64,000 nt of DNA from Anodontia alba (GCA_964016985.1 OZ024821.1:14991211-15055210); one strand, 5' to 3'; counted from the stretch's first letter, positions 41,931-54,105 are shown. The notes: generated by a model not told the origin, from the sequence alone. Program-made: numbers and translations.

Positions 41931-42504
41931 AGTTGGGAGAAGGAGCATAACATCTAACAAAAAATCTTTTTGGTAGCACTGGATCCAGAAAGGATGCTGA
42001 AATGATAGGCGTTAAACTATATGTTGAGAGTTAATCATTAACAGTGCAATGATTTGTTTACCTGAGGCCTTTCGGCTTTCGCCTTCTTAAGAGGTTTTCT
42101 ATTTTAAGAAAATAACATAAAAATGTATAATTTACGAGGAAAAGATTATGCCCTTTTCGGGCCCATGTTATCTGGTCCGCTGCGACTTGATAACTGATCG
42201 TGTTTAGATATATGTGAAATGTAAACAATATGCGTAAACACAACGTGCAAAACGTATAAAGCTTATCTTCACTATCAACACAATGTGCAAAGCGTATAAA
42301 GCTTATCTTTACTATCAACACCACTGTGGCTATATACGCAATGTATACAATGCACATAAACCTTACACTGAAAGGGATATACACCAACCTGAGTGTTTTT
42401 TTTACCAGTACGTAAGGCAAATAGGCCCAACCTAAGCAAAAACACACAAACGAAACGCTCCACATAAGCTGTCGCATGCCCTGACTTAGGAACGATGATT
42501 CCCT

Positions 42505-42842
42505 CTACTGGTCGCCCTTGTTGATCCCATATGGCCGTAGAGTGTTCAGACGTCGGATCCAATAGCTCTCTCTTGTTTTCCTGGTTCGCGATCTGTCCAT
42601 TCCGGGTTATGGTCTTAGCAACAAAGCGTGGCGTGGTTGAGGAAATCATGTTCTGGTGAACAGAAGTGTTCTGCGACAGGAGACCTCTCGAACCCTTTGT
42701 GTTTCCATTCATCTCGGTGGCCGTTCATCTGTTGGTTCACATGATCACCGGTTTCACCAACATATTGTTTTCCACACTTGGTGCATGTTATAAGGTAGAC
42801 AACATTGGTCGTCTTACAACTAGTGTTGCACCTAAGCTTCAT
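42505..42842 (-). pseudogene. GIY-YIG endonuclease domain of a Penelope-like element
   Basis: From 42842 the frame reads MKLRCNTSCKTTNVVYLITC, TKCGKQYVGETGDHVNQQMN, GHRDEWKHKGFERSPVAEHF, ending HATLCC and a stop at 42612-42614. In the same frame it continues DHNPEWTDREPGKQESYWIR, RLNTLRPYGINKGDQ to a second stop. VYLITC..CGKQYVGET is the GIY-YIG core, R of GHR is the usual catalytic-region arginine, and ESYWIRRLNTL..GIN is the usual C-terminus. The in-frame stop and missing N-terminus make it a pseudogene. Confidence 0.88.
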
Positions 42843-42896
42843 TGTTGCCCCAGACGCTGACTTCGCGATCTGTGTATGTCAGGTTAATAAATAAAC

Positions 42897-42938
42897 ACTT
42901 ACTTACTTACTTACTGACTTACTTACTTACTTACTTAC
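42897..42938 (+). repeat. (TTAC)n microsatellite
   Basis: About ten TTAC units with one TGAC variant, at the truncated 5' side of the Penelope-like fragment. A similar GTAA/AGTA run lies at 63658-63685. Confidence 0.9.
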
Positions 42939-43264
42939 ATATTCGCCCGCAGATATTGTACTCAATATGATTAAAATTTTATTTAAGTTTTCTTTGGTTT
43001 TGTTTATTCATTCGTTATTTATAAAAATCAGAGTTTGTAAGACTAGTATGTTTAAATGCAAAATTTAGCCTTATCAGCGTTAGCTGGGAACTATTTGTTA
43101 GGTAGTTATTATGTTGTTCGTAACAGGAAAACGGATTGTTGAAATGTGGTATGTTTAATCTGGTGTCGGTTTGGCAACCGCCACCTAAAAACGAAAACAA
43201 CCTGGTGTCAAGTTTTCTGGACCATTCCGGCCAATTAGGCATCATCAGTGACCCTCATAATGCC

Positions 43265-44465
43265 AAGGATTATTTTCAGAACGATCTGAAACTGCATAAG
43301 AAGTGAGGCTATATTTTAGAAGATTTTTATTGATCTCCTTTATGCATGTTTAATATCCATAAACCCGAAGATAAATCTTTAGTGGAAAGTACCAAGGGTG
43401 CCATATCACAAAATGTAAGTGACGATACTCAGGAAATGCCACAATCTGGAAACACAGCCTTCCGGAGGCACCAAAAGAACAGGAGGCAAGGAACAAGCAA
43501 TGAAAAAAAAAAGCGGGTTCAGCGGGACCATGTTTAAATTTCTTCCCCAGCTAATCTAATAATAAACGCCTACCAAAAACCATTTAGACTTTGAATAATA
43601 GAAAGGGCATTTCTAGTGTTAGCTCATACCAATCATGTTTGTCTCATTTTAGGCTAATTTGCAAAGTACCTCGGATGGTATTGTCTGATAAATTCCTAGA
43701 GTTCGGACCCTTCTGGCGACTTGAATAGATAATTGATGCTGAATATATTGCCTATAATAGGAAGAATAAATACTTATCTACGTAATCGTGCCATCACATT
43801 TCCAACAAAAATATAACACAGCAACAGTGTACATGTTGTATTAGGAGGCCGGGTTATAAATATGAAAACTGGGTTTTGAAGAACAAACAGGTTGGGGAAA
43901 AAAAAGAAAGAAAGAAAAAAAAAAAAACACGGATCAGCTAATTTTCCACAAGGAATCCACGTGTGAAATTTCAACATCCTAGCATGCACCCTTCATCAGT
44001 TATCGGACCTACCAAAAGTGTGACGAACAAGCGTACAATCGGACGAACGAAGGAATAGCAATATGCCTTTTTGAACGTCTTCAGCTGGCTGCATAAACAG
44101 ACATAAAACCAGAACTGGACAGGTTTAAACTGTTTTGAATATACTGGTATGCTGCCACTATCCAAAAACAAATGTGCGCCTTTATCAAGTGTTAGCTTTC
44201 GAGAAAGAAAAAAGGATTAAATGAAATGATACCATGCATATTGTTGTATAAACATGTATCTTTTCATCAAATATTCTGTTGACAAACTCTTAGAAAAGGA
44301 ATTGGTGTATCAACATCCGTTGTTCGGCCCACATTCAGGTCCTTAGGGGCGGATCAAGAGGCGAACGGGGACGGGGAGGAGGGATATAGTTCGTAACTCA
44401 CCCATTTCACTCAAAATTTCATTTTTCACGAGAATTTTGGGATAAATTTGATAAATTTTGGATAC
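43265..44465. other. No gene recognised
   Basis: A plus-strand frame at 43346-43537 (HKPEDKSLVESTKGAISQ, ending in a KKKR-rich tail) is open but unsupported by splice sites or family likeness. The rest has an A-rich run near 43898 and no repeats that I recognise. Confidence 0.3.
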
Positions 44466-44471
44466 CCTATT

Positions 44472-44640
44472 AACCCTAAGTATTCGCACACATTACTCTT
44501 TACCTTATTTCAACACGTCTGTTTTACTTGATGATTCTGGATGAGTAGCAAACACTGTACTTTAGACTCTGATGAGACGTTTGTGGCGTCTGATTTAAGT
44601 CTACACTCTTTACCCAAGATCGTCTGTACATTAATTTGAT
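44472..44640. repeat. MITE-R copy
   Basis: TTAACCCTAAGTATTCGCAC, GATGAGTAGCAAACACTGTA, CTCTGATGAGACG, GTCTGATTTAAGTCTACACT. Ends are worn. Confidence 0.55.
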
Positions 44641-45097
44641 CATATCGATCCCACCACTATCCCCCAACCCAACGCCCCCTACCCCCTCCCCCCCCCCCCA
44701 AAAAAAAAAAAACGCCCCTGTGATCTACATATTCCACAGTATCAAATGATTCTGTAAGCAGACATTGAAGGCCACGATCAGTGTGCACGAATATACAAGA
44801 TGGTCTGGGTCTTTGCTGTACACATATATATGTCCCGAAGGCACATTTTTACATAACGCCAGCGAAGCTATATAGTCTTATCAAGAAGTCTGCTTTACCC
44901 TATAGTAGTTCATAATCCTCACAGTAAACGGACCGCTAAGGCCCTGATCAGACTGTGCGTACGCGCAGGCTGATCTGGACCTTAATATATAATGTTTGCC
45001 ATGCTTGTAAAATATTCACAGTTTTGCACATTAGTAAATAGGTACGCAAATACTTATTCATTATTTTCTACATCATATGACGTTGCAGCCATGAATC

Positions 45098-45358
45098 ATC
45101 CTCATCATCCTCATCACCGTCATCCTCATTATCATCATCAACAACAACAACAACAATGCCAACAGCTGAACAATCTAACTGAGTTTGTCCACCGTTCTTT
45201 GTATATCTTATCAATTAATGTTATTAAGATGTTTGGGATTCTAACGGCCTATGCTAATTCAAAAATCTGGTCTGACAGGATGGGATCGACTGTCCCCTCC
45301 TCCCCTCCCGCACCCCTCCCTCCCCCCCCCCCCCCCCCCCCCCCCCACACACACACAC
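45098..45358 (+). repeat. Low-complexity CAT, CAA and C/CA tracts
   Basis: CATCCTCATCAYCRTCATCC repeats at 45098-45140 run into (CAA)n. A pyrimidine stretch CCCTCCC + C32 + (AC)n lies at 45300-45358. Frames through it encode poly-H, poly-Q and poly-P and are artefacts of the repeats. Confidence 0.85.
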
Positions 45359-45444
45359 AAATTTTGAAATAACATATCGCTATATGAATGAAAATTGTCA
45401 ATAAGCAGGGCTCAAAGCATAAAGCATAAAACTTTTTTCTATAA

Positions 45445-48115
45445 AAATTTAAGTTTCAAAGTGCCGGCGTGACCTTGAAAATAAGGTTAAGGTCAGCAAA
45501 CTCTAATAAAACAAAATTCCTAAAATTATTTAGCAAGGTACACAGGAAAAACAGAAGTGTTACGGACATTAAAAAATTACAAAGGGGAATACAAAGGGGA
45601 ATAACTATAACAGTATTGATCCCTTGACCCTTCTTTTTCTGTAGCAGCAGCATCTCAGGAATATGAATATTCATGCAAAATGTATTAAGATTCCTAATAA
45701 TACTAATCAAGATATGCAAGAAAAAAGATAGAGTGCACACAAGGCTCACCTTTTGAATATTCATAATCTAGTGACCTTGAAAATAAGGTCAAGGTCACCA
45801 AAATCTAATCACTTATTTCCCCTATCCTGATGATGTATCTGTGCTAGTTTGGTTGAATTCCAGCCATTGGTGAAAGAGATAGTGTGCAAACACACTTTTT
45901 ACTGCATCAAGAAATTTTACAAAGGGCAATTACTCCAAGAGAATGGGCCCCTAGCCTTACTTTCGCTTATGTAGTTAAACCTTATTGATATCAATGTGTC
46001 ACACAAGCTTTTTTCTGTCAAAATTTGAGTTTCAAAGTGTCAGTGTGACCTTGAAAATGAGGTCCAGGTCACCAAAATCTATTCACTTCTTTCCCTCATC
46101 CCAATAAAGTATCTGTGCTAGCTTGAACAAAATACATCTAATGATTCATGAGAAAAGGTGCACACAAGGGTCACTTTTAGAATCTTTATAATGTAGTGAC
46201 CTTGAAAATAAGGTCAAGGTCACAAAAATCTAATCATTTCTTTCCCATGTCCTAACCACGAATCTGTGCTAGTTTGTTAAAAATCCAGTCATTGGTTCAA
46301 GAAATAGTGTGCACACAAGATTTTTTCTATCAAAATTTGAGTTTCAAAGTGCCGGTGTGACCTTGAAAATGATATAAAGGTCACCAAAATCTAATCACTT
46401 CTTTCCCAAACCCAATAATATACCTTTGCTAGTTTGGTCAAATTCCATCTATTGATTCATGAGATAGGGTGCACACAAGACCTACTTATGGAGTATTTAT
46501 AATGTAGTGACCTTGAAAATAAGGTCAAGGTCACCAAAATCTAAACACGTCTTTCCCTCATCCCGATGATGTATCTGTGCTAGTTTGGTCAAATTTCAGC
46601 CATTGGTTATAGAGATAGTATGCACACAAACTTTTTACAAGGCTCATTTTTGGAGTCTTTATAATATAGTGAGCTTGAAAATAAGGTCAAAGTCACCAAA
46701 ATCTAAACACTTCATTCCCATGTTCTAACAATGTATCGGTGCTAGTTTGTTAAAATTCCAGCCATTGGTTCAAGATATACTGTGCACACAAGCTTTTTCT
46801 ATCAATATTTGAGTTTCAAAGTGCCAGTGTGACCTTGAAAATGAGATAAAGGTCACCAAAATCTTATTTCCCCAATCCCAATGATGTATGTGTGCTAATG
46901 TGGTCAAATTCCATCTATTGATTCATGAAATAGAGTGCACACAAGGCTCACTTTTTGAGTATTTATAGTGTAGTGACCTTGAAAATAAAGGCCAAGGTCA
47001 CTAGAATCCAATCAATTATTTTCCCCATCCTTATGATGTATATGTGCTAGTTTGGTCAAATTCCATCTATTGATTCATGAAATAGAGTGCACACAAGGCT
47101 CACTTTTTGAGTATTTATAGTATAGTGACCTTGAAAATAAGGTCAAGGTCACCAAAATCCAATCAGTTCTTTTCCCCATCCTTAAGATGTATATGTGGTC
47201 AAATTCCAGCTTTTGGTTAGATGTGCACACAAACTTTTTACTGGATTAACAACGCTCACTTTTTTGAGTATTTATAGTGTAGTGAAAATAAGGTCAAGGT
47301 CACCAAAATCTAATCACTTCTTTGCCCCATTTCTATGATGTATCTGTGCTAGTTCGGGCTATTTCCAGCCATTGGTTAAAAAGATATTGTGCACACAAAC
47401 CTTTTACTTCATTAAAAAGGGTCCTTTTTGAGTATTTATAATGTTGTGACTTTTAAAATAAGGTCAAGGTCACCAAAATCTAATCACTTCTTTCCCCCAT
47501 CCTGATGATGTATCTGTCCTAGTTTGGTCAAATTCCATCCATTGGTTAAAGAGATAATGTGCACGCAAACTTTTTTACTGCATTAACAAGGCTCACTTTT
47601 TTTTAGTATTTATAGTGTAGTGACCTTGAAAATAAGATCAAGGTCACCAAAATCTAATCACTTCTTTGCCCCGTACTTATGATGTATCTATGCTAGTTCA
47701 GTCAAATTCCAGCCATTTGTTAAAGAGATATTGTGCACACAAACTTTTTACTTCATTAACAAGGCTCCTTTAGGCTCCTTTTTGAGTATTTATAATGTAG
47801 TGACCTTGAAAATAAGGTCAAGGTCACCAAAATCTAATCACATCTTTCTCCCATCCTGATAATGTGTCTGTGCTAGTTTGGTCAAAGTCCGGCCATTGTG
47901 CACACAAACTTTTTTCTGCATTAAGAAAAAAATTTACAAAGGGCAATAACTCCATGAGGATTGGCCCCTAGCCCTTACTTTCTCTTATGTAGGTACATCT
48001 TATTGATATCAATATGTCAGCAGAAATGCACGAATATCCATCACTGCGTTTTCAAGATATTAGGAAAAAAAAAACAGCGTCGCGGACGGACACATCGACG
48101 GACGGACAACGTAGT
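45445..48115 (+). mobile_element. Array-bearing element E (Helentron-associated-like)
   Basis: The tail at 48060-48110 has GCGTCGCGGACGGACACATC and GACGGACGGACAACGTAG, the GACGG run shared with the other array elements. Two conserved non-array blocks, TTTTACAAAGGGCAATTACTC and GGCCCCTAGCC..ACTTTC, occur early (45905) and near the tail (47930). The left boundary is unclear, and a terminal hairpin was not found. Confidence 0.6.
45460..47880 (+). repeat. ~155-bp tandem array E, about 14 units
   Basis: Each unit has GTGACCTTGAAAATAAGGTC followed by AAGGTCACCAAAATCTAATC, ATGATGTATCTGTGCTAGTT, TGGTCAAATTCCAGCC and GTGCACACAAACTTTTTAC. The central GTGACCTTGA / TCAAGGTCAC palindrome is shared with array B while the rest of the unit differs. 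Confidence 0.85.
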
Positions 48116-48119
48116 TGGA

Positions 48120-48590
48120 CTATGTCATTCGAAAACAAGACAAAATATTTAGACGTTTTTAACAAGACAAAATATTTAGACGTAAATGTCTAAGTACCGG
48201 CGCAAATTTTGTTCATGTTTACATAGAGACATGGGACAAGGGTGTATTAAAGTTTAATAAATTTTCAATGTAACAGGTAAAAAAGAAAAACAATGTGATT
48301 CTTTAATGTTTGCTTTTATTAAGCTTTATGAAATTTCTTGATTGAAATGAAAATAAAACAGACATTAACCTGTTTATAACACAGTTTGTTTTAAGATTTT
48401 TTATAGTTGCCGGGATCGTCACAAACCGACGATCCCGGCAAAATATAAAAAAGTTCTCAGTGAGCTAATCGAATATGTGAAAATCCAAAGCTACGTTAGC
48501 CATATTAAGATTCCCGCGCCGGTCAATGAAAGTTCATTGCGAGGGCATATAAGAACAGCGAAGGCATACATCATCCTGTATATCCTCGCA
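48120..48590. other. No gene recognised
   Basis: ACAAGACAAAATATTTAGACGT is duplicated in tandem at 48136-48183. A short hairpin GCCGGGATCGTCACAAACCG / CGATCCCGGC lies at 48410-48439. Nothing coding. Confidence 0.4.
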
Positions 48591-48752
48591 TTCTCATTAC
48601 GGCCTTTTTCTGTTCATTGGTATGATTCAACAGTATCTAACGATTCTGCGTGCGGGCAGCGGTCCTGATCAGCCTGCGCGGATGCTGATCTATCCTTCTA
48701 TCTTTCGCTACCCACATACACCTAGAAGACAGTTTCGCATGAATCGGTTCAC

Positions 48753-48961
48753 TTAACCCTAGATCTGCTGAACCCTCAGGCTGAACCCGGATATGGCCTG
48801 CCTTTGCAAACTGTGTAGATCTGAAGAAGCCAGCTGATCTGGATCTGTACTGTTTGTCATTAAGTATGTGAATTTATATCAACAATCTGGTTCAAGTAAT
48901 CTGATTGGCTGAAATGAGAAATGGCATGGCATCTTAATTTATTCAGCAGGACAAGGGTTAA
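48753..48961 (+). mobile_element. MITE-P copy
   Basis: TTAACCCTAGATCTGCTGAA at the left (with an 11-bp repeat CTGAACCC) and TTCAGCAGGACAAGGGTTAA at the right. The centre is GAAGAAGCCAGCTGATC. One arm is shortened. Confidence 0.8.
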
Positions 48962-49520
48962 TAATTTTTGTCTCCCGAGTCGCTGATCACAAGCAATCTC
49001 TTCGACGTTAATCTATCAGAAAATCAGCAATAAACACGTTGTAACGTTATGACAAGATTTTGATGGGACAAATAATGGATTAAAATTAGAAGGAGCGGTT
49101 TTGATACGCGTAATTTTCACATACCTCTTACACGAAAATCAAAGCTTAATTTCTGAATTAAACGGACTATTTGATTTCTATCGCACATCAGAAGAAAGGA
49201 GCCAGTAGAATGAAGAGATTGGTGGTTCAGATACGGTTGGGTATAAGTTTCCAAAAATAAAAAAAAAACAGATGGTGTTTAAAATACTGGCAATTGGATG
49301 AGAATATCTCAACTTTTACCACTAGCAGACAACAAATTAATGATTTTTTTTTTTTTTTTTTTTTTCAGGAAAATAGCCTCGGACTTTGGCATTTTGAGAC
49401 AAGTTGCATGTAAATCTCTAATTCTATTGTCTTTGACAATATTTCAAAATGTCGAATGCTGAAATCTTTTACAACTAAGGCTCAATGCAAACTTGACTCA
49501 GTGAGGCGCGGTTCAAAGGA

Positions 49521-49521
<1 letters not shown>

Positions 49522-49569
<48 letters not shown>
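49522..49569 (+). repeat. (GA)n microsatellite
   Basis: About 23 perfect GA units. Confidence 0.97.
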
Positions 49570-49572
<3 letters not shown>

Positions 49573-49791
49573 TAAAATGGCATTTCAGGGTTACAGCAAA
49601 AAATAGCAGAAATTAATTGTAATATTGTAATGAAAAGACAACACGAAGATTTCTCTTTCCTCTTCTTCTTCTAAAAAAAAAAGCTGAAAAAAAAAAATGA
49701 TAAGATTTAAGATTTAAACCAGCAACAAGGACAATTAGGCTTACGATTCACTAAAAGTTACTGTACTTGTCCGAAGTATTAGGACAGATCA

Positions 49792-50030
49792 AGGGTTGAG
49801 CGCAAGACTGGCGTAAGTCAGATGGTTGTTTTTCCCTAAACCTAATCTCCTCACCATGAAGGTGTTATGAAGATTACAACATTTCTTTCTGTAAACAATG
49901 AAAATTTAGGTGCCATTGCTCATATGAGCAATGGCACCTAAATTTGCATTGTTTACAAAGGGGTCCAAGTTGCCCCTAAACAAGGGTTTCAAAAATATGT
50001 TTGAGTTACCATAGTCTTGCGCTCAACCCT
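49792..50030. mobile_element. Hairpin MITE nested in a MITE-R copy
   Basis: The ends AGGGTTGAGCGCAAGACT and AGTCTTGCGCTCAACCCT are inverted repeats. A second hairpin at 49889-49957 has arms TGTAAACAATGAAAATTTAG / AAATTTGCATTGTTTACA closing over GGTGCCATTGCTCATATG. R-family words resume outside (CCGAAGTATTAGGACAGA at the left, GACTGAGCAAACAGTGTGGA at the right), so it inserted into an R copy. Confidence 0.7.
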
Positions 50031-50384
50031 CGAGATAGACTGAGCAAACAGTGTGGACCCAGATCAAACATCAGAGAACACGGTGTCTGGTCAGGGTCTA
50101 CACTATTTGAGCCAGTACACTATTTGAGTGACAAATCTACAATAAGACTTGTACGACCAGCGAAGACTCAGATCAGCCTGCGCATCCCCACAGTCTGATC
50201 AGAGTTCGCTGGTCGCATGTGCTTTCAACGGCCTCCAGGCTGTCCAAAGAGGCATGAACGAGAAACGTTGCCTTACTGTGTGGATGTACAGGCTGATCTG
50301 ACGCGTTGCTGGTCACACAGGTCTTATTGTAGGTTTTGTCGTGCGCTGGCTCCTTTGCCATTCATTCAGCAGTTTTAAGCACCT

Positions 50385-50572
50385 AGCACTCTGAGTAAAA
50401 TTTTCAATAGACATTTTGAAACATTTTCCCACAGACAGGATTCGACATTTGCATGAATGTCAAATCTTGTTTTCTGAAAAAAAAAAAAAAAAAAAAAATA
50501 ATAAGAAGAAGAAAAATAACGCCAATTTGTTGTCTGCTAAAAATGCCCAGAGAGTTGTAAAGGTTAAACAGG
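50385..50572. repeat. MITE-F copy
   Basis: TAGCACTCTGAGTAAAATTT, AATAGACATTTTGAAACATT, arms GATTCGACATTTGCATGAAT / GTCAAATCTTG, then CAATTTGTTGTCTGCTAAAA and GCCCAGAGAGTTG. A poly-A run of about 20 lies inside. Confidence 0.65.
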
Positions 50573-50589
50573 TAGTAGTTGACTTGTCC

Positions 50590-52075
50590 AAATTTTAGGA
50601 CAAGTTGTGGAGTATGGTAAGGAGTTAAGGTGTCGATTTGATCAAAATGAAAGCTGCCCCCACACTAACCCCGCTCAGAAATAGCCCTGGTAAATAATCC
50701 TGGATCCACACCGTGGAACTAGAAAGAATAAAGAGAATGGTAACATACATAATTAAATCCTCTGTAGTTTATTCCTGTTCCAACACCCAATGCTCGTGGT
50801 ACGGACTGAGATCACTTGGTAGTGGATACAGATGATCGAAACAAGAGGCCTGTAGCAAGATAGGGTGTAGGCAGTTTGATGAGGTGGGGTCCCAATATAC
50901 CATATTCTATAATAATTTTCTCAAAATATCACATATCCCTAAATTAGAAATAATACACAGAATTCCAATTCCCACAGGTACGTCCAATTTAAAGCTCAAA
51001 GTATCTCAACCTCCAAATATCCCGAATACCTCAAACAAAGAAGAACTTCGAAAAAACATGTGACAGGCCAACGTTAATGTTTTAAAAACAGCGTATGCGT
51101 CATGGCAGAAAAAAAAAAAAAAGAAAAGAAAGACAGAAAAATGGGCCGTAATGTCAGAAAACGTACCTTCGGACATATGCGTCCAGCGCGCAGTCTGATC
51201 AGAATCTTCCCTGGGCGCATTTTGGATAGCTCAGAGTTGGATAGGAGGACGAAGACACAACCCGCAATAGGATGTCGCGAGGTAAATGATTTTTCTTTTC
51301 TCATTTTTTCGAATACTCGAGTCTCAGAGATTCGAATAGGTTGGAGCAAATTTATTATTTGTCTTCTCCGAAACGTACTTAGGTCTATTCCTATCCATAA
51401 CCTTAACACCCAAGGCACTGACCTAAGGTGTACTTCCTGCCTGTCCCTACCCTTAATTTACACCTAAATGTTAACTGGCGGAAACACATGGGAAAGATTA
51501 TTAATTTTATCGATCTTTCAAAAAGTGCAGATTAAAACTCTCCAGGAATGGTTAAGATCTGTTTTATTTTGTAAAGTTGTGCTTGAAGACGTGCGTAAAA
51601 AGAATGGCGCGTGCCATATTGAATTAACATAAGTATTAGCGCGCGCACTGGAAGTATTTCTTTTTAGACATAAGACGTATCGGAGAGCATTTTATGGATA
51701 AATGCGCGGCAAAAAATAAACATGCCTAGTTTATAATTAATATGAATAATATGCTTTTTAATAAAATAAAATCAACATTTATGGAACATTTTCATATCTG
51801 TGTAAATTAGCATCGCGACATTAGTACTTTTCCAGCCTTATATACGACAGAGAACAAACTTATGTATAAGGATTTCGGCGGATGAATACCAATAAATCTT
51901 TGCACAATCTCAGCACGAGCTAAAGTTTGTAAGGTCGCGTAAGTGTGTTGGAAAAGATGTGATTAGTTGGTGAAGTTTGTTTTTATGGTTTTATAAAGTT
52001 TTTATGAAAATCCGGATAAAACATGAAATATTCTAATGTTTCTTGAATTAAATTCCTTTGGAATTTACGATTATA
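50590..52075. other. Unique-looking sequence upstream of a candidate first exon
   Basis: Apart from R-family scraps at 50590-50640 it lacks MITE hairpins. 51102-51467 is open on both strands, partly because of a poly-A run at 51108, and carries GCGCAGTCTGATCAGAATC, a MITE word; I do not call it a gene. The region 51480-52075 is a possible promoter and 5' UTR for the exon at 52080. Confidence 0.35.
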
Positions 52076-52079
52076 AGCT

Positions 52080-52140
52080 ATGAGGCACACTTTATGGATT
52101 TATATTGCACAGCTTCTTCTGTTTGTCGGCACTTCAAAAG
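52080..52140 (+). CDS. Candidate first exon: signal peptide of a secreted protein
   Basis: ATG at 52080 in fair context (G at -3), with an in-frame TAA two codons upstream. It encodes MRHTLWIYIAQLLLFVGTSK, a short N-region followed by a hydrophobic core LWIYIAQLLLFVG, a typical secretory signal. It ends with one extra base G at a good donor AAAG|GTATAA. Signal exons often end in phase 1, as here. It joins in frame to the acceptor at 54106 (and equally to 55512). I do not recognise the protein. The hydrophobic exon could arise by chance, so confidence is limited. Confidence 0.4.
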
Positions 52141-52554
52141 GTATAACCATTCATATTACCGTATACGCCTGATTAATGCACCGGTGTAGATGTGCGTGCG
52201 CGCATACATTGAAGGGATAGCTAATGTGCTAAATTTTGCACTCGGACGGCATATATTATTATTATATATTATTATTATATATTTTTATTTTGTCATTTCT
52301 AAAGCATGTACAGCTGAAAAAAAAATCTGAAATCTGATTGGGAATATTGGGGTTAGGGCTCTAACCTAGTCCATGATTAAGATATCTAAAGAAGCTACTC
52401 TGGAGAATCCATTCTCTAATCAGAGCTGGGAAGAAGCTGGTCATTCTAAAGGCCATGGTTTTTATGTTGTTCATTATTGTTGGAGCTTAGTGTTTTGACA
52501 TGTTTAATGTTGTATTTGGTGGGTCCTCTGTAACTTTTATTAAACCCCCACCCC

Positions 52555-52558
<4 letters not shown>

Positions 52559-52648
<90 letters not shown>

Positions 52649-52661
52649 CTCTCTCTCTCTC

Positions 52662-52734
<73 letters not shown>
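52559..52734 (+). repeat. Compound microsatellite (CA)n(CT)n(TA)n(TG)n
   Basis: About 44 CA units, then ~25 CT units with two CCT interruptions, ~13 TA units and ~8 TG units. The long VCVCV / HTHTH / ERERE frames on both strands are translations of it. Confidence 0.97.
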
Positions 52735-52736
<2 letters not shown>

Positions 52737-53161
52737 TTCAATTTTAGGTATGTCAGGCAAGTGATTTAGATATTCCCAGAGAAAGATGGCTAAACTGTTT
52801 GCTAACTGTGGAGACCCTGATTAGATGCCGCTTTCTGTGGCATCTGATATGGGTCTGCACTGTTTGCCATTTGGCTATTTGGGGTTCCCCTGGGCTAAAA
52901 TGGGTTAATGTGGAAGACATTTGTTCACTCCTACAAATTTTCTTGGCTGGACACTGCATATACATGTATTTACCCTGTATGTTAGGACAGTTAGGTTAAG
53001 AGCAAGCAGAGTAGACCCAGCTCAGATCCTGCAGAAGATGTCATCCAGTCACGGCCCACACCGCTAATCATCCAACAGTCTTAAGAATCAACAACCGGTG
53101 TATATAGCCAAAGGACTTATTCAAAGTTTAGTACAAGTTTGGTAGGGCATGAAGGTGTCCA

Positions 53162-53405
53162 GGGCCCAGTTGTTCAAAGCTAACAACGTCGTTAGTTAAC
53201 GATTCGTTAAAATTTACATCAAGTGATACGCAAATATGCTGAAATTTTTTGCTGAAAAAATGTGAGTAGCTTTTGCAGTGCAAAAGCTACTCACATTTTT
53301 TCAGCAAAAAATATCAGAATATTGTATATTGAATCTGCTAAAACAGTTAATGAAATGACCCTTAACAAGCTCGTTAAGTTAACGATGCTTTGAACAACTG
53401 GGTCC
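53162..53405. mobile_element. MITE-G copy
   Basis: The ends GGGCCCAGTTGTTCAAAGC and GCTTTGAACAACTGGGTCC, with an inner hairpin CTGAAAAAATGTGAGTAGCT / AGCTACTCACATTTTTTCAG over TTTGCAGTGCAAA. Next to each end is GTTAGTTAACGATTCGTTAA or TTAACAAGCTCGTTAAGTTA, giving four nested inverted stretches. Confidence 0.8.
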
Positions 53406-53499
53406 AGATGTTTGGGGTAAATATGATACTATGTGATCCTCAAATATTGTACAGTAAGAACAAGCAATACAAGCAAAGGAGGAGATTTGGTGAATGCTG

Positions 53500-53735
53500 G
53501 ATTATTTTTTCTAATTTCTCCATAAAAAAAATATGTTATGGGTAGTCATTACAAGGGCCTCGATGAGGCGCTTCTAATGAGTACCTACAACATGTTTTAT
53601 CATAGCAACAGATAAGGCGCTTTTTTCATCCGAAAACATATATTGTGGCACTTCTAATGAGTACCCACAACATATGTTTTTGTGGAGAAATAAGAAAAAT
53701 AATATGTGGATACCCCCTCTTATCTGTAGCTATGT
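53500..53735. repeat. MITE-T copies, two fused
   Basis: One arm pair lies around 53525-53595 (AATATGTTATGGGTAGTCAT / AATGAGTACCTACAACATG) and a second at 53633-53700 (AACATATATTGTGGCACTTC / GAGTACCCACAACATATG). The outer TACCCCCTCTTATCTGTAGC end follows. Confidence 0.65.
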
Positions 53736-54105
53736 TTTATGGAAAACTGGAGAAAATTATTCCAGAATTATCCTCTGGCCCCTGCCATAAAGTAAAACAA
53801 GCATCTAGTACACTCGATGGCATAAATCATATGGTATACCAATTTGATCTATTCAGTAAAGCAGACAATTTTTTATTTGTTCTGCGCAGAGGTTGCTTGT
53901 GCCAATATCTCAAAAACTATGTGAGAGAGCAAAACTAAAACAACTTCCTCTTATCAGTGTAAAGAGTTCTCTCCCTCTCTACACCCTTTAGGAGGGGCAA
54001 ATCCACTCCTTATCCTTTGATCTTTGTCCCACTCCCCACTAATAAAGTATTTGCACCTGGTATATTGATAAAGTCGCATTTGACTGATTTTTCATGTTCT
54101 TGCAG

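Larger units (their letters stand above)
42060..43260 (-). mobile_element. Penelope-like element remnant
   Basis: The GIY-YIG endonuclease domain at 42505-42842 is bracketed on the minus strand by two hammerhead-like cores. Near 42068-42094 the minus strand reads AAGAAGGCGAAAGCCGAAAG. Near 43219-43253 it reads CTGATGATGCCTAATTGGCC then GGAATGG. Penelope-like elements carry a C-terminal GIY-YIG nuclease and hammerhead motifs in their terminal repeats. The reverse transcriptase is missing, and a TTAC microsatellite sits at the break. Confidence 0.65.

Noticed and set aside
43346..43537. Plus-strand 63-codon frame ending in a KKKR tail
   Set aside because: No splice sites, no recognised domain, and it ends in a poly-A tract.
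44992..45372. Plus-strand 126-codon frame with poly-H, poly-Q and poly-P
   Set aside because: The low-complexity CAT, CAA and C tracts create it; no domain or splice evidence.
52446..52769. Open frames of 84-104 codons on both strands
   Set aside because: They translate the compound CA/CT/TA/TG microsatellite into VCVC, HTHT and ERER runs.
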